Positions 19,178 to 28,998 are shown, numbered from the stretch's first letter. The stretch: 64,000 nucleotides of DNA from Natrinema saccharevitans (GCF_001953745.1 NZ_LWLN01000001.1:1302001-1366000), one strand, 5' to 3'. Notes: generated by a model not told the origin, from the sequence alone. Translations and numbers: made by a program.

Positions 19178-19446
19178 CCGCTATAAGAGCTTTCGCCGAC
19201 GACCTCGACGAGGTCGCCCTCGCCCGTCGCCGTGGTCTCGTCGAAGCCGGTCACGCGGACCCGGACCTGCTTCTCGACGGTCTCCGGGCCGGCTCCCTCG
19301 ACGAGCAGTTCGGTGTCGCCGATGTAGGCCCGTCCCGCCGAGCCGTTGGTCTCGGCGATGAAGACGTCTATTTCGCTCCCAACCTCGAGGGAGGGTCGGT
19401 TCGCCCGGAACGTCCAGCCTTTGAGATACTTTCCGAAGATGCTCAT
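19174..19446 (-). CDS. TRAM-like small beta-barrel protein
   Basis: 90-residue protein resembling TRAM domains, small OB-like RNA-binding barrels often found as stand-alone proteins in haloarchaea. Segments SLEVGSEIDVFIAETNG, AYIGDTELLVEGAGP and VRVRVTGFDETTATGEG fit the beta-strand pattern. Its ATG overlaps the nhaC stop by 4 bp, so it is co-translated with the antiporter. A role in RNA binding or as a chaperone is known for archaeal TRAM proteins; here it is inferred. Confidence 0.75.
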   Translation of the reverse strand: MSIFGKYLKGWTFRANRPSLEVGSEIDVFIAETNGSAGRAYIGDTELLVEGAGPETVEKQVRVRVTGFDETTATGEGDLVEVVGESSYSG

Positions 19447-20996
19447 ACGCGTGCCACCTCCTCGCTCTCGCGGTCGATCAGGTACTCGCGGCCGAAGCCG
19501 GTCAGCGCCGCGATGACGAACACCGCCACCAGCAGCCAGCCCTGGAAGACGTAGGGAACGACGTCGATCGGCGTGACGAGCATCGACTGCTCGAACCAGT
19601 CGTAGTCGCCGGGCAGTTGCTGCATCGCCGAGTAGCCGGCCAGCACCCCGCCCGACCACGGGAAGATGTAGCCCATGGCCGCGGTCTGCCCGTCGAGGAT
19701 GTTCGCCCGCCGGTAGCCGTTCAGGTTGAACCGCTCGCCGATCTTCGAGATGTAGGGCCCGATCGCGACCTCGGCGGCGGTGTTGATCGTGATGATCGCG
19801 TTGATCAGCGCCGCGGTCCCGACCATCGTCAGTTCGGCGTTGCGGACGTTCGTCGCGAGGTTCTCGATCGACCACTCGAGCAGCACCTCGAAGGCCCCGC
19901 CGCGGATCATGATCTGGGCCGCGCCGATGATCAGCAACACGAGAATCGAGAGTTCGAGGAAGCCGGCGACGCCGTTCATCAGGCTGCCGCCGACGCCGAC
20001 CGCGTCGGGGTCCTCGACGATCGTCAGAATCGGTAGGGACTCGAGCGGCCCGGCCAGCGGTGCGTCTTCGGGGGCGTTGAACATGACGATGTCACCGGGG
20101 CCCGCGAGGCCGAAGACGAGGTTGAAGACGACGGCGACGACGATCCCCCACGAGATCGCCTCGACGATGTGTCGGCCGGCGATCGCCGTTCCGATCACGG
20201 CGGCCATCGAGACGACGTGGACCAGTCCGATGGCCTCGCTCTCTTCGAGGAAGATCGCCTGCGCTTCGGCCCCGATCTCGAGGCCGTCCATCGCGCCGCC
20301 GGCGGCGACGTAGCCGAGGAAGGTGAGGATGGCGGCGATGATGACGTACTTGAACCGGGAAGCGACGACGCCCCCGATGTCGGCGTCCTGCGTGACGGCG
20401 CTGACGATCGTCGTGTCGCTGACGGGCGCTAAGTTGTCGCCGAAGATCGCTCCCGAGAGGATCGCGCCGAACAGGAGGACGGGGTTCGCGCCGAGCAACA
20501 CCCCGGCGGGGAAAAAGAGGCCGACGAACGCGACGCTCGAGCCGTAGCCGGTCCCGATCCCCGTCGTGAAGACCGCCGCGAGGACGAACGTGATCGCGGG
20601 GAACAACGCTGCGCCGACACCGGCAGTGTCGGCCAGCCAGACGAGGCCGCCGACGAAGCCGCCGTCCTGCAGGAGCTGGGCGAACATGCCGGCCCAGATC
20701 CACGCGACGATCGCCGTCACCGCGACGGGCTGGGTCATTCCCTCGAAGATCGTGTTGGCGTAGTCCTTCCAGTCGCCTCGAGCGAAGAACATTCCGACGA
20801 TGAGCCCGACCAGGATGCCCACGATGAGCCCCCCGGTGTCCCCGATCCGCCAGAGGGCGGTCTGGACGATGGCCCAGACGATGAAGAAGGCGATCGGGAA
20901 CGCGCTCATCCCGCGGCCGCCGTAGAACTCGACTGTGGGGCCGTCGCTGTCGGGCTGTGTGAACTGGTCGGTCGGTTCGTCGCCAGCGTCACTCAT
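19443..20996 (-). CDS. nhaC: NhaC-family Na+/H+ antiporter
   Basis: 517-residue membrane antiporter with about 11-12 helices. The family signature is seen in FTTGIGTGYGSSVAFVGL and the following segment LSGAIFGDNLAPVSDTTIVS. Its likely job is sodium export coupled to proton entry, fitting a halophile. No Shine-Dalgarno is visible and the ATG sits inside a near-palindrome (CATATGTGATCACTCATAT, 20995-21013), so the mRNA may be leaderless or locally regulated. Followed by the TRAM-like gene. Confidence 0.9.
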   Translation of the reverse strand: MSDAGDEPTDQFTQPDSDGPTVEFYGGRGMSAFPIAFFIVWAIVQTALWRIGDTGGLIVGILVGLIVGMFFARGDWKDYANTIFEGMTQPVAVTAIVAWIWAGMFAQLLQDGGFVGGLVWLADTAGVGAALFPAITFVLAAVFTTGIGTGYGSSVAFVGLFFPAGVLLGANPVLLFGAILSGAIFGDNLAPVSDTTIVSAVTQDADIGGVVASRFKYVIIAAILTFLGYVAAGGAMDGLEIGAEAQAIFLEESEAIGLVHVVSMAAVIGTAIAGRHIVEAISWGIVVAVVFNLVFGLAGPGDIVMFNAPEDAPLAGPLESLPILTIVEDPDAVGVGGSLMNGVAGFLELSILVLLIIGAAQIMIRGGAFEVLLEWSIENLATNVRNAELTMVGTAALINAIITINTAAEVAIGPYISKIGERFNLNGYRRANILDGQTAAMGYIFPWSGGVLAGYSAMQQLPGDYDWFEQSMLVTPIDVVPYVFQGWLLVAVFVIAALTGFGREYLIDRESEEVARV

Positions 20997-21279
20997 ATGT
21001 GATCACTCATATTGGCACGCGGTCGTAGTATTGACATCGATCATTATAGCTATTTCTGACAGTATTGGATTCGTGGTTCTCGTCGGTCGCTATCGATCCT
21101 TCTGGCAGTACGCGCGAGGTCTATCATTTAGGTATCGGTTCCTACTGACGGCATCGGGGGCAATCGGTCGTCGAACTCGCCGGTCGTTCGGTCCATTGCG
21201 GCCGGCGACGGTCGATACGGACCGGCGACGGCGGTCCGAACCCGGTGACTTTTCGGGGTCGGCCCGCCCATCCACGCGT

Positions 21280-22131
21280 ATGATCGACGATCGGCCGGTG
21301 CTGGACGACCACCTCCACCTCGATCCGGACAACCATCGGGGCATCGACGCCGTCCGCGACTTCGCCCGCGTCGGCGGCACCCACCTGCTGGTGGTGAACA
21401 AACCCTCCTGGCACCTCGGCGTCGAGGCCGAGACCGGCGACGACTTCCGGCTGGTCTTCGAGCGCACGATCGACATCGTCGACGAGGCCTCGAGCGAACT
21501 CGAGGGCCGGGCCTGGCCCGTCCTCGGGGTCCACCCCGGCCTGATCACCCGGCTGGTCGACGACCGGGACTTCTCGCCCGACGAAGCGCGGGATCTCATG
21601 CAGGCGGGGATCGACGTCGCAGCGGAGTACGTCGAGTCGGGCGACGCGCTGGCGCTGAAATCGGGTCGCCCCCACTACGAGGTCGACGACGACGTCTGGG
21701 CGGCCTCGAACGCCGTCATGCGCCGGGCGTTCGATCACGGGGCCGACCTCGAGTGTGCGGTCCAGCTCCACGCCGAGGCCAGCGAGGACATGACCGAGGT
21801 GGCCGACTGGGCCACCGAGGCCGGGATGGAGCCCCATCGCGTCGTCAAACACTACGCGAGCGGCCGTCTCGAGGGGCCGACGCCGAGCGTGATGAGCGAC
21901 AAGGACCGGCTCGAGACCGCCGCCGAGCGGGGCGAGCCGTTCCTGATGGAGACCGACTACATCGACGACCCCGACCGACCGGGCGCAGTGCTGGGTCCCA
22001 AGACGGTCCCGCGGCGGGTCCGGTGGCTGCTCGAGAACGGGTACGACGAGGCGGTCGAGATCGCCCACGTCGAGACGCCGAAGGCGGTCTACGGGATCGA
22101 TACCGAAGCGACGCTCGAGCGGGATGGATAA
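21280..22131 (+). CDS. TatD-like metal-dependent hydrolase
   Basis: 283-residue TIM-barrel hydrolase of the archaeal TatD-related group. Metal ligands are suggested by DDHLHLDP (residues 8-15), the glutamate/histidine-rich stretch VLGVHPG, the lysine in ALKSGRPHY, QLHAEAS, and the late DYIDDP motif. The start MIDDRPVLDD was taken because the metal motif must lie near the N-terminus; longer in-frame upstream sequence has no similarity. Substrate unknown; TatD relatives are nucleases. Confidence 0.85.
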   Translation: MIDDRPVLDDHLHLDPDNHRGIDAVRDFARVGGTHLLVVNKPSWHLGVEAETGDDFRLVFERTIDIVDEASSELEGRAWPVLGVHPGLITRLVDDRDFSPDEARDLMQAGIDVAAEYVESGDALALKSGRPHYEVDDDVWAASNAVMRRAFDHGADLECAVQLHAEASEDMTEVADWATEAGMEPHRVVKHYASGRLEGPTPSVMSDKDRLETAAERGEPFLMETDYIDDPDRPGAVLGPKTVPRRVRWLLENGYDEAVEIAHVETPKAVYGIDTEATLERDG

Positions 22132-22170
22132 TCCCTTCTTATCGTTAAACGCCCGTGCTATCCGGCGGGA

Positions 22171-22215
22171 TAAAACGTCCCCTAAGCGCGTACGAGCGGC
22201 TGTAGGGACGTTTTA
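22171..22215. other. Perfect 11-bp inverted repeat (stem-loop)
   Basis: TAAAACGTCCC (22171-22181) pairs with GGGACGTTTTA (22205-22215) across a 23-base loop, in the 168-bp gap between the TatD-like gene and the DUF2150 gene. It could terminate the first transcript or be an operator or small RNA for the second. Confidence 0.55.
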
Positions 22216-22299
22216 GTCGATTATCTAGCCTGTCCAAACATTCACTTTCGGCGGCTAGTGTAGAGAAAGGCATTTCAAGCGGCCGGTGTAGGTGTCTGT

Positions 22300-22878
22300 A
22301 TGAGCAATCCCCCGACCGAGTTCTACTCGGAGGAACGCTGGCAGAACTGGATCGGTCGCATCAAAGACGAAGACATCGATCCGGAAGACGAAGACTCGGC
22401 CCGACTCCTGCTCAACCTGCAGGACGACACCGCGATTGCGATCGCGAAGATCGTCGCCGCCTACGACGACGGCGAACTCGAGGGGGAGGACGCCCTCGCG
22501 GAGATCGAAGACGTCCGCGAGATCGTCCTCGGCGAGGTCGACATCGAGGACGAGGAGAAACTGATCCTGGTCGACGGCGTCCAGACGAGTCTGGTCTGTG
22601 TCTTCTTCGCGGCCGAAGAGTACGTCGCCAACGGGCCGGCCGAAGACGGCAGCGTCGGGGACTATCTGGGCGCGGCGGCCGACGCCGAGGCCGAGGAGGA
22701 CCTGGACGCGGCGCTCGGCTACGCCGCCCAGGCGGGAACGCTCATCATCGACGGCGAGGAACTCGACATGGGTGTCGCGGAAGACCTCGAGTACGGCCTC
22801 GTCACGGAGTGGATCAACGGACTCGACAGCCTCCAGAGCGCGATGAGCGATCCGGAAGTCGTCGAGGAAGACGAGTAG
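22300..22878 (+). CDS. DUF2150 family protein
   Basis: 192-residue, very acidic haloarchaeal protein of the DUF2150 family, opening with a FYSEERWQNWIGRI segment. It is mostly helical, without membrane segments or signal. Function is unknown in the family. A perfect inverted repeat lies about 85 bp upstream of the start. Confidence 0.82.
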   Translation: MSNPPTEFYSEERWQNWIGRIKDEDIDPEDEDSARLLLNLQDDTAIAIAKIVAAYDDGELEGEDALAEIEDVREIVLGEVDIEDEEKLILVDGVQTSLVCVFFAAEEYVANGPAEDGSVGDYLGAAADAEAEEDLDAALGYAAQAGTLIIDGEELDMGVAEDLEYGLVTEWINGLDSLQSAMSDPEVVEEDE

Positions 22879-22914
22879 GACGGGGTCTCGTTTTCGCCGC
22901 GCCGGGCCACCAGA

Positions 22915-22923
22915 CGTTTAAGC
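22915..22923 (+). promoter_or_regulatory. TATA box for the pilin-like surface protein gene
   Basis: CGTTTAAGC centred about 26 bp ahead of the ATG at 22944, the spacing expected for a leaderless archaeal transcript. Confidence 0.55.
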
Positions 22924-22943
22924 GCCGGTGACCATCCACCGCT

Positions 22944-24680
22944 ATGAGACGTCGGCACGGCGAGCGCGCGGTGACGGTCCAGATCGGAGCCGTCCTCTTG
23001 CTCGCGATCGTCTTCACCGCGCTTGCACTCTATCAGGTCAACGCCGTGCCCGCGGAAAATCAGGCGATCGAGAGCGAACACAACCAGCAGGTCCACGGCG
23101 AGATGCAAGAACTTCGAAACGCGATCAAAAACGCCGGGATTACGGGTAGCTCAACGTCGGTTTCGGTGACTCTCGGGACCCAGTATCCGACCCGGACCTT
23201 TCTGATGAACCCGCCGGACCCGACGGGCACCCTCGAGACGACCGATCCGAGCCTTCTTACGATCGATAATGCGGACGTGACCGCTCCTCTCGGTGGGTAC
23301 AGTGAGGGTGAACTGGAGGATCGAGTACTCGGGTCTCACGAGACGAGAACGGTTGTTTACGGACCACACTACAACGAATATCGAAACGCTCCTACGACTC
23401 GAATCGAACACGGGCTCGCGTTCAACGATTTCGGCGACGCTACGGTCGAACTCACCGATCAACCGCTGATCGACGGTGACCGAGTCACCATCGTCCTCGT
23501 CGACGGAGACCTATCAACGTCCTCAAGCAGCGCGACGACCGTCGATACCAGATCGCTGAGTGGCCCTACGGATCCGGTCAGTCTCGAGTCGACCGGCGAT
23601 AACATTACGATCACGGTTCCGACGCAGTCGCCGGACGTGTGGAACGAGACTATTGGAACCGACTTTGGACCGAAATCCGGACAGGAGAACGCAAGAGTCG
23701 TGCCGTCCGGATACGCCGACGGGAAGCTACCGATCGAACTCGCGAAGAGTGGAGAACCGTACGATCTTCAAATGGCCTGCGTTGCCATCGGAGACAGCGA
23801 CACCACCTGTGAGGACTTCGATATCGACGAGGAGGCAGACTCAAAGGGCGGAACCACGCTTGCTGGTCCAAAGGTGACCGATCTTGAACTCGATCCGGTT
23901 ACCGTCACTCGCGGAGAGACGGTCGACATAGCAGGCAAATTCGACAACAGGGGTGCCGCCACCGATCTACGAGGCGGGACGCCCATCGTCGATGCGGAGT
24001 GGTATCTCGTTGAGGGCGATCGCAACGGGACCCTCTCGTCCGAGGAGTTCAATAGAGCGACAACCCTGTGGGCGAACGGGACGATCGATACGGAAAACCT
24101 CGAGACAAACACCACTTATACCGTAGGTGTTCGCGCACAGGACACCCGCGGCGTCTGGACGAACGAATCCGTCGACGGTCGTGTCATGGAGTTCACTGTC
24201 GAAGACGAAGACTCTGCTGAGCAGCGGGGTCTCGAATATGCTGGCACGGCACGGACATCCGAGGGATCCCAGCTTGGGACCGACTCACAGGTCGCGTTCG
24301 ACCTCGTGAATACGGGTACCGATTCAGTAACGGTCGAGGGTGTTACGGTGGAGAAAACCGGCCCAGCCGACAAGATTCGGAGCGACGATGTTGGGTTCGC
24401 CGTTCCCGAGGTACTTGTCCAAAGTACAGACAATGGATTCGCGTGGCAGTTAGGGAGCGGCGGCTACCGACTCGGCGATCGTATCGGTTTGGACGACACA
24501 GCCACTGTCGAGGGGAATCAAGAGGTAAGCGTGATCCTCACCGAGTTCCAACAACAACGGAATACGAATACGCCGATCGACATGAATGGGCGGTCGATCA
24601 CTGCGACAGTCGACTATCAGTACGCCGATGGAACGACTGACGAGGTGACGGTTACGTTCACGCCACCGGAAGGCTCCTGA
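22944..24680 (+). CDS. Large exported protein with archaellin/pilin-like N-terminus
   Basis: 578 residues. The N-terminus resembles class III signal/pilin sequences: basic RRRHGER, then the hydrophobic helix VTVQIGAVLLLAIVFTALAL (11-30). The rest is a long, Thr/Ser/Asp-rich beta-structured extracellular part with many Asn-X-Ser/Thr sites (for example NITI, NGTL, NTTY). From about residue 310 Ig-like segments occur (VTRGETVDIAGKFDNRG). Codon use and GC are lower than in neighbours. Probably a cell-surface or minor pilin-like protein held by its N-terminal helix; no partner genes are adjacent. I do not recognise a named family beyond haloarchaeal surface proteins of this type. Confidence 0.78.
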   Translation: MRRRHGERAVTVQIGAVLLLAIVFTALALYQVNAVPAENQAIESEHNQQVHGEMQELRNAIKNAGITGSSTSVSVTLGTQYPTRTFLMNPPDPTGTLETTDPSLLTIDNADVTAPLGGYSEGELEDRVLGSHETRTVVYGPHYNEYRNAPTTRIEHGLAFNDFGDATVELTDQPLIDGDRVTIVLVDGDLSTSSSSATTVDTRSLSGPTDPVSLESTGDNITITVPTQSPDVWNETIGTDFGPKSGQENARVVPSGYADGKLPIELAKSGEPYDLQMACVAIGDSDTTCEDFDIDEEADSKGGTTLAGPKVTDLELDPVTVTRGETVDIAGKFDNRGAATDLRGGTPIVDAEWYLVEGDRNGTLSSEEFNRATTLWANGTIDTENLETNTTYTVGVRAQDTRGVWTNESVDGRVMEFTVEDEDSAEQRGLEYAGTARTSEGSQLGTDSQVAFDLVNTGTDSVTVEGVTVEKTGPADKIRSDDVGFAVPEVLVQSTDNGFAWQLGSGGYRLGDRIGLDDTATVEGNQEVSVILTEFQQQRNTNTPIDMNGRSITATVDYQYADGTTDEVTVTFTPPEGS

Positions 24681-24834
24681 TACGCTTTCTTCACCTGTAC
24701 GATCATTTTCGTGTATAGATACATAAAATAGGTTATTGGTCTGGTGTCACTTGCTGTCGTTCATCGCACGATATTCGTCGATCGTCGAAACGTCGAACGA
24801 CAATATCTTGTACCGTCACCTGCATTGAGAAGGT

Positions 24835-26172
24835 ATGACTGCAGTCGGCATCGACGCCGTCGAGATCTGGACGGGTAACCTCAAACTCGACTTACCCGGC
24901 ACGTTCGCCCCCGAGAAGGGCGAAGATCCGGAAAAGTACACGAAAGGACTCGGCCTGAACGCCAGTTCCTTCCCCGACAGTTACGAGGACATCGTCACGA
25001 TGGGGGCCAACGCCGCCCACCGGCTGATGGAGCGCAAAGGCCTCGAGCCCGACGATATCGGTCGTATCGACGTCGCGACCGAGAGCGCCTTCGACAACTC
25101 GAAGCCGGTTTCGACGTACGTCGCTGGCTGCTTAGAGCAGGTCTACGAGGGAGACTTCCACCACGCGAACAAGGGCGAACGCAAGTTCGCCTGTATCGCG
25201 GGGACACAGAGCTTAGACGACGCGTACAACTGGATCCGGGCGGGCCGCAATCGCGGCCGCTCGGCGCTGGTCATCGCGACCGACACGGCGCTGTACGCCC
25301 GCGGCGACGACGGCGAGGCGACGCAGGGCGCCGGTGCCGTCGCGATGCTCATCAGCGAGGATCCGAACCTCGTCGAACTCTCCGCCGAGCAGGGCTACGG
25401 CTCGGCCGACGAGACGGACTTCCTCAAGCCCAACCAGCAGTTCCCGAGCGTCGACGGCAAACGCTCCGTGCAGGTCTATCTCGCGCGGATGCGCGAGGCC
25501 CTCGAGGACTTCGAGAGCGTCGCTGGCGAGGTCCACGAGGAGGACTTCGCGTACGCGCCCTTCCACACGCCGTTCCCGGGAATGGTCCGGAAGGCCGCGC
25601 TGCTCGCGTTCCGCCACGTCACGCGGAACACGGCGGTCGAGGACGAACTCGCCGAAGAGATCGGTCGCCAGCCCCGCCCCGAGGCGTTCGACTCCGACGA
25701 CGAGTACCGCGATGCGCTCCGGGCGTACATGGACGCGCTCAAAGACACCGACCGCTACGCCGAGTGGTACGACGCCACGATCGATCCGACGCTGACGATC
25801 TCCCGCGAGGTCGGCAACTGGTACACCGGCTCGGTCCACGTCGCCCGCGCGAGCGCGCTCAAACACGCGCTCGAGAACGACCGCGGGATGGTCGGCGAGA
25901 AACTGCTGGTCGGCTCCTACGGCAGCGGTGCGCAGGCGGAGATCCACTCCGAGACGGTTCGAGACGGCTGGGTCGAGGAGATCGAGGCGCTGAACGTCGA
26001 CGAACAGCTGTCCGACCGCTACGAGATGTCGTGGGACGACTACGAGGAGATCCACGACGCCCACAACCACGAGATGGACGTCGACGTCGAGGAGTTCACC
26101 ACGCCCGACGAGGAGTTCGTTTTCGACGGCTGGGGCCGGATGGGTGAGCGGAAGTATCGATACGTCGAGTAG
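24835..26172 (+). CDS. hmgB: Hydroxymethylglutaryl-CoA synthase
   Basis: 445-residue enzyme of the mevalonate pathway that joins acetyl-CoA and acetoacetyl-CoA, needed for archaeal isoprenoid lipids. The catalytic triad is visible: E83 (VATESAFD), C120 (FACIAGTQSL) and H244 (YAPFHTPFPG). Length is normal for archaeal HMG-CoA synthase. The last 38 bp around the stop codon are repeated 116 bp downstream. Confidence 0.95.
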   Translation: MTAVGIDAVEIWTGNLKLDLPGTFAPEKGEDPEKYTKGLGLNASSFPDSYEDIVTMGANAAHRLMERKGLEPDDIGRIDVATESAFDNSKPVSTYVAGCLEQVYEGDFHHANKGERKFACIAGTQSLDDAYNWIRAGRNRGRSALVIATDTALYARGDDGEATQGAGAVAMLISEDPNLVELSAEQGYGSADETDFLKPNQQFPSVDGKRSVQVYLARMREALEDFESVAGEVHEEDFAYAPFHTPFPGMVRKAALLAFRHVTRNTAVEDELAEEIGRQPRPEAFDSDDEYRDALRAYMDALKDTDRYAEWYDATIDPTLTISREVGNWYTGSVHVARASALKHALENDRGMVGEKLLVGSYGSGAQAEIHSETVRDGWVEEIEALNVDEQLSDRYEMSWDDYEEIHDAHNHEMDVDVEEFTTPDEEFVFDGWGRMGERKYRYVE

Positions 26173-26175
26173 CGA
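26138..26175. repeat. Repeat copy 1: 3' end of hmgB
   Basis: 38 bp spanning the last codons and stop of the HMG-CoA synthase gene. One mismatch to 26254-26291. Confidence 0.75.
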
Positions 26176-26253
26176 GGGGGTTTTGGCGAGTGTTTTTTGG
26201 TGGAGATTGTTGCGAGCGAGCGCGTCAGCGCGAGCGAGGAAAAAGGTCCGCCG

Positions 26254-26291
26254 GGATGGGTGTGCGGAAGTATCGATACGTCGAGTAGCGA
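26254..26291. repeat. Repeat copy 2: displaced 3' end of hmgB
   Basis: Near-identical copy of 26138-26175, 116 bp downstream, including a second in-frame-looking stop. Between the two lies a GCGAGCGAG-rich spacer. It is probably a small tandem duplication scar. Confidence 0.75.
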
Positions 26292-26361
26292 CGGCGATTT
26301 CGGCCTGTTGCCCGAACGTCGTATCAGTAGACTAATTTGACGGGCTGTAGCACACTCGTAT

Positions 26362-27477
26362 ATGTCCGACAGTCCCGATCCCCCGGACTGGCTCGTCAAG
26401 CGGCCGGGATTGACCCTGCTCGCGCTGGCGAGCGCCCTTCTCGCACTGTTCGTTCTGCTGCCGTATCTTCAGTACGTCCTCTTCGGGGTCGTCCTCGCGT
26501 ACATCCTGTTTCCGGTCCAGCGGCGTCTCGAGACCTACGTCACGCCGACGGTCGCGGCGCTTGCGGTCGTGACGGCGACCCTGCTCGTCGTATTGTTGCC
26601 CCTGATGTACGTCCTCTCGCTCGCTGTCGGCCAGTCGCTCCGACTCGTCCGGTCGATCAGGCAAGGCGAGATCGACGTCGAGACGATCGAGTCCGTCCTC
26701 GAGCGCAACGGGTACGCCGTCGATCTCGTCGAACTGTACGAGTCGAACCAGGGCCGGATCGCGACGGCCGTTCAGGAGGTCACGAACGGAGCGATCGAAC
26801 TCTTGGGCAGTCTGCCGAGTATGTTCATCGGCCTGACCGTCACGCTGTTCGTCCTCTTTGCCCTGTTGCGTGACGGAGAGCGGCTCGTCTCGTGGCTCCG
26901 GTGGGTGTTGCCGATCGAGGACGACGTCCTCGACGAACTCGAGGTCGGGCTGGACCGGCTGATGTGGGCGTCGGTCGTCGGAAACGTCGCCGTCGCTGCC
27001 ATTCAGTCGGTGATGCTCGGTGTCGGGCTGCTGATCGCCGGCGTTCCGGCAGTCATCTTCCTGACCGTCGCGACGTTCATCCTCACGCTGCTTCCGTTGG
27101 TCGGGGCCTTCGGGATCTGGATCCCGGCGACCATCTATCTGGTCGCGATGGGGCGACTGAGCGCCGGCGTCGCGATGTTCGTCTACGGGTTGGTCGTCAC
27201 GTTCTCGGACTCCTACCTCCGACCCGCGCTGATTGGCCGGTCCAGTGCTTTCAACTCCGCGATCGTAGTCGTCGGCATCTTCGGCGGCCTCATCGTCTTC
27301 GGTGCCGTTGGCCTTTTCATCGGACCCGTCGTCCTCGGCGGGGCGAAACTCACCCTCGACTGCTTCGCGCGCGCTCGAACGGACGACCCAATCGACGGGG
27401 CCACACCCGATGCCGGCGGGCTGGCCACCGGTTCCGAGGGGGACGCCGACTCGAGCGGTGCGGACGGCGATTCCTGA
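26362..27477 (+). CDS. AI-2E/PerM family membrane transporter
   Basis: 371-residue polytopic protein of the UPF0118 (AI-2E transporter) family. Two N-terminal helix pairs (about 14-35 and 60-90), a soluble helical stretch (about 95-150), and a C-terminal membrane domain with a proline-rich turn (VGAFGIWIPATIYLV) and SDSYLRPALIGRSSAFNSAI. The acidic tail after residue 335 is haloarchaeal decoration. Members export varied small compounds or act as Na+/H+ antiporters; the cargo here is unknown. Confidence 0.88.
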   Translation: MSDSPDPPDWLVKRPGLTLLALASALLALFVLLPYLQYVLFGVVLAYILFPVQRRLETYVTPTVAALAVVTATLLVVLLPLMYVLSLAVGQSLRLVRSIRQGEIDVETIESVLERNGYAVDLVELYESNQGRIATAVQEVTNGAIELLGSLPSMFIGLTVTLFVLFALLRDGERLVSWLRWVLPIEDDVLDELEVGLDRLMWASVVGNVAVAAIQSVMLGVGLLIAGVPAVIFLTVATFILTLLPLVGAFGIWIPATIYLVAMGRLSAGVAMFVYGLVVTFSDSYLRPALIGRSSAFNSAIVVVGIFGGLIVFGAVGLFIGPVVLGGAKLTLDCFARARTDDPIDGATPDAGGLATGSEGDADSSGADGDS

Positions 27478-27660
27478 TCGGTCGGCGGGCGACTCAGTCG
27501 TCCGTATCGCGACCGCGGCCGCGGCTCTCGGCCAGGTACGCCGAAACGGGTGCGTTCATTATCCCCTGTCCGCTAGAGGCCAGTATCGTGTCTCGGATCG
27601 AACGCCGCCGACGATTCGGGGGCAACCGATCGGGTCGGTCGACCGAGGCCACGTCTAGCT

Positions 27661-28998
27661 ATGCACGGATCACACGCCACGGGGAGCCCGTACGCTCCCC
27701 ACACGGAGGAGGACCGCACGGCGATGCTCGAGGCGGTCGGCGCGGACTCCGTCGAGGACCTCTTCGACGTGCCGGCCGAGGTCTCGTTCGACGGCCGCTT
27801 CGACATCGACGCGCGATCGGAACGGGAAACGCGGCGGCTGGTACGCTCGCTGTTGGGCCGTAACGACGAGGTGACCGAACTGCTCGGGCGGGGCCACTAC
27901 GGCTACTACGTGCCGTCGCTGGTCGATCACCTCGCGGACCGCTCGGAGTTTCTGACCTCCTACACGCAGTACCAGCCCGAGGTGTCCCAGGGGTTCCTGC
28001 AGGCCCTGTTCGAGTACCAGTCGCTGCTGGTCGAGCTGACCGGGCTCCCGGTCGCAAACTGCTCGATGTACGACGCCGCGACGGCGCTCGGCGAGGCCGC
28101 CACGCTGTCCGATCGCGTCCGCGATACCACGGGCCATCGAGTTCTCGTCCCCGAACTGCTTCGCGAGGAGCGCCGCAGTACGCTCGAGAACTACGTCGCC
28201 GGCACCGACCTCGCGGTCGAGACCTATCCGGTCGAGGACGCCGGTGTCGACCGCGCGGGTCTCGAGGCCATCGCCGACGAGGAGGTCGTCATGATCTACG
28301 CCGAGAACCCCACCGTCCGGGGGACGATCGAGGAAGCACTCGAGGCTGTCGGCGACCTCGCCGCGTCCAACGACGCCCTCTTCGTCCTCGGCTCGGACCC
28401 GATCGCGCTCTCCCTGCTCGAGCGGCCCGCCGACGTCGGCGCGGACGTCGTCGTCGGCGACGCCAGCGTCTTGGGGCTCCCGACGAGCTACGGGATGGGG
28501 ATGGGCCTGTTCGCGACGCGGGAAGAGTATCTCCGGCAGGTTCCCGGCCGGCTCGTCGGGGCCAGCGAGGACGCGACCGACCGGCGAGCGTACACGCTGA
28601 CGCTCCAGACCCGCGAACAGCACATCCGCCGGGAGCGGGCCACGAGCAACATCTGCACGAACCAAGCCTGGATCGCGCTCCGGACCGCGATGCACGCCGC
28701 CGTCCTCGGCCCGAGTGGCATGGTCGACCTCGCGGAGCGCGACGTCCGGCGCGCCCGCGACCTCGCGACCCGGCTCGACGACCTCGTCGGCGTCAAAGCG
28801 CCGGTCCACGACCGCCACCACCTCCGGGAGTTCGTCGCCCGCGTCGACCAGCCCGCTCGCGCCGTCGCATCGGACCTCGAGAAACGGGGCTTCGCGGTCC
28901 ACGTCGTCGGCGATCACGAGATCCAGGTCTGCGTCGCCGGCGTCCCCGACGAGCGGCTGAATCGCTTCGTCGCGGCGCTCGAGGGGGTGATCCGATGA
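27661..28998 (+). CDS. gcvPA: Glycine dehydrogenase (decarboxylating) subunit 1
   Basis: 445-residue N-terminal half of the split archaeal P protein. Evidence: the YTPYQ-type motif as [20 protein letters not shown] and the [15 protein letters not shown] segment, then [19 protein letters not shown] near the C-terminus. With subunit 2 it decarboxylates glycine and loads the aminomethyl group onto GcvH. The stop overlaps the gcvPB start by 4 bp. Confidence 0.96.
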   Translation: MHGSHATGSPYAPHTEEDRTAMLEAVGADSVEDLFDVPAEVSFDGRFDIDARSERETRRLVRSLLGRNDEVTELLGRGHYGYYVPSLVDHLADRSEFLTSYTQYQPEVSQGFLQALFEYQSLLVELTGLPVANCSMYDAATALGEAATLSDRVRDTTGHRVLVPELLREERRSTLENYVAGTDLAVETYPVEDAGVDRAGLEAIADEEVVMIYAENPTVRGTIEEALEAVGDLAASNDALFVLGSDPIALSLLERPADVGADVVVGDASVLGLPTSYGMGMGLFATREEYLRQVPGRLVGASEDATDRRAYTLTLQTREQHIRRERATSNICTNQAWIALRTAMHAAVLGPSGMVDLAERDVRRARDLATRLDDLVGVKAPVHDRHHLREFVARVDQPARAVASDLEKRGFAVHVVGDHEIQVCVAGVPDERLNRFVAALEGVIR

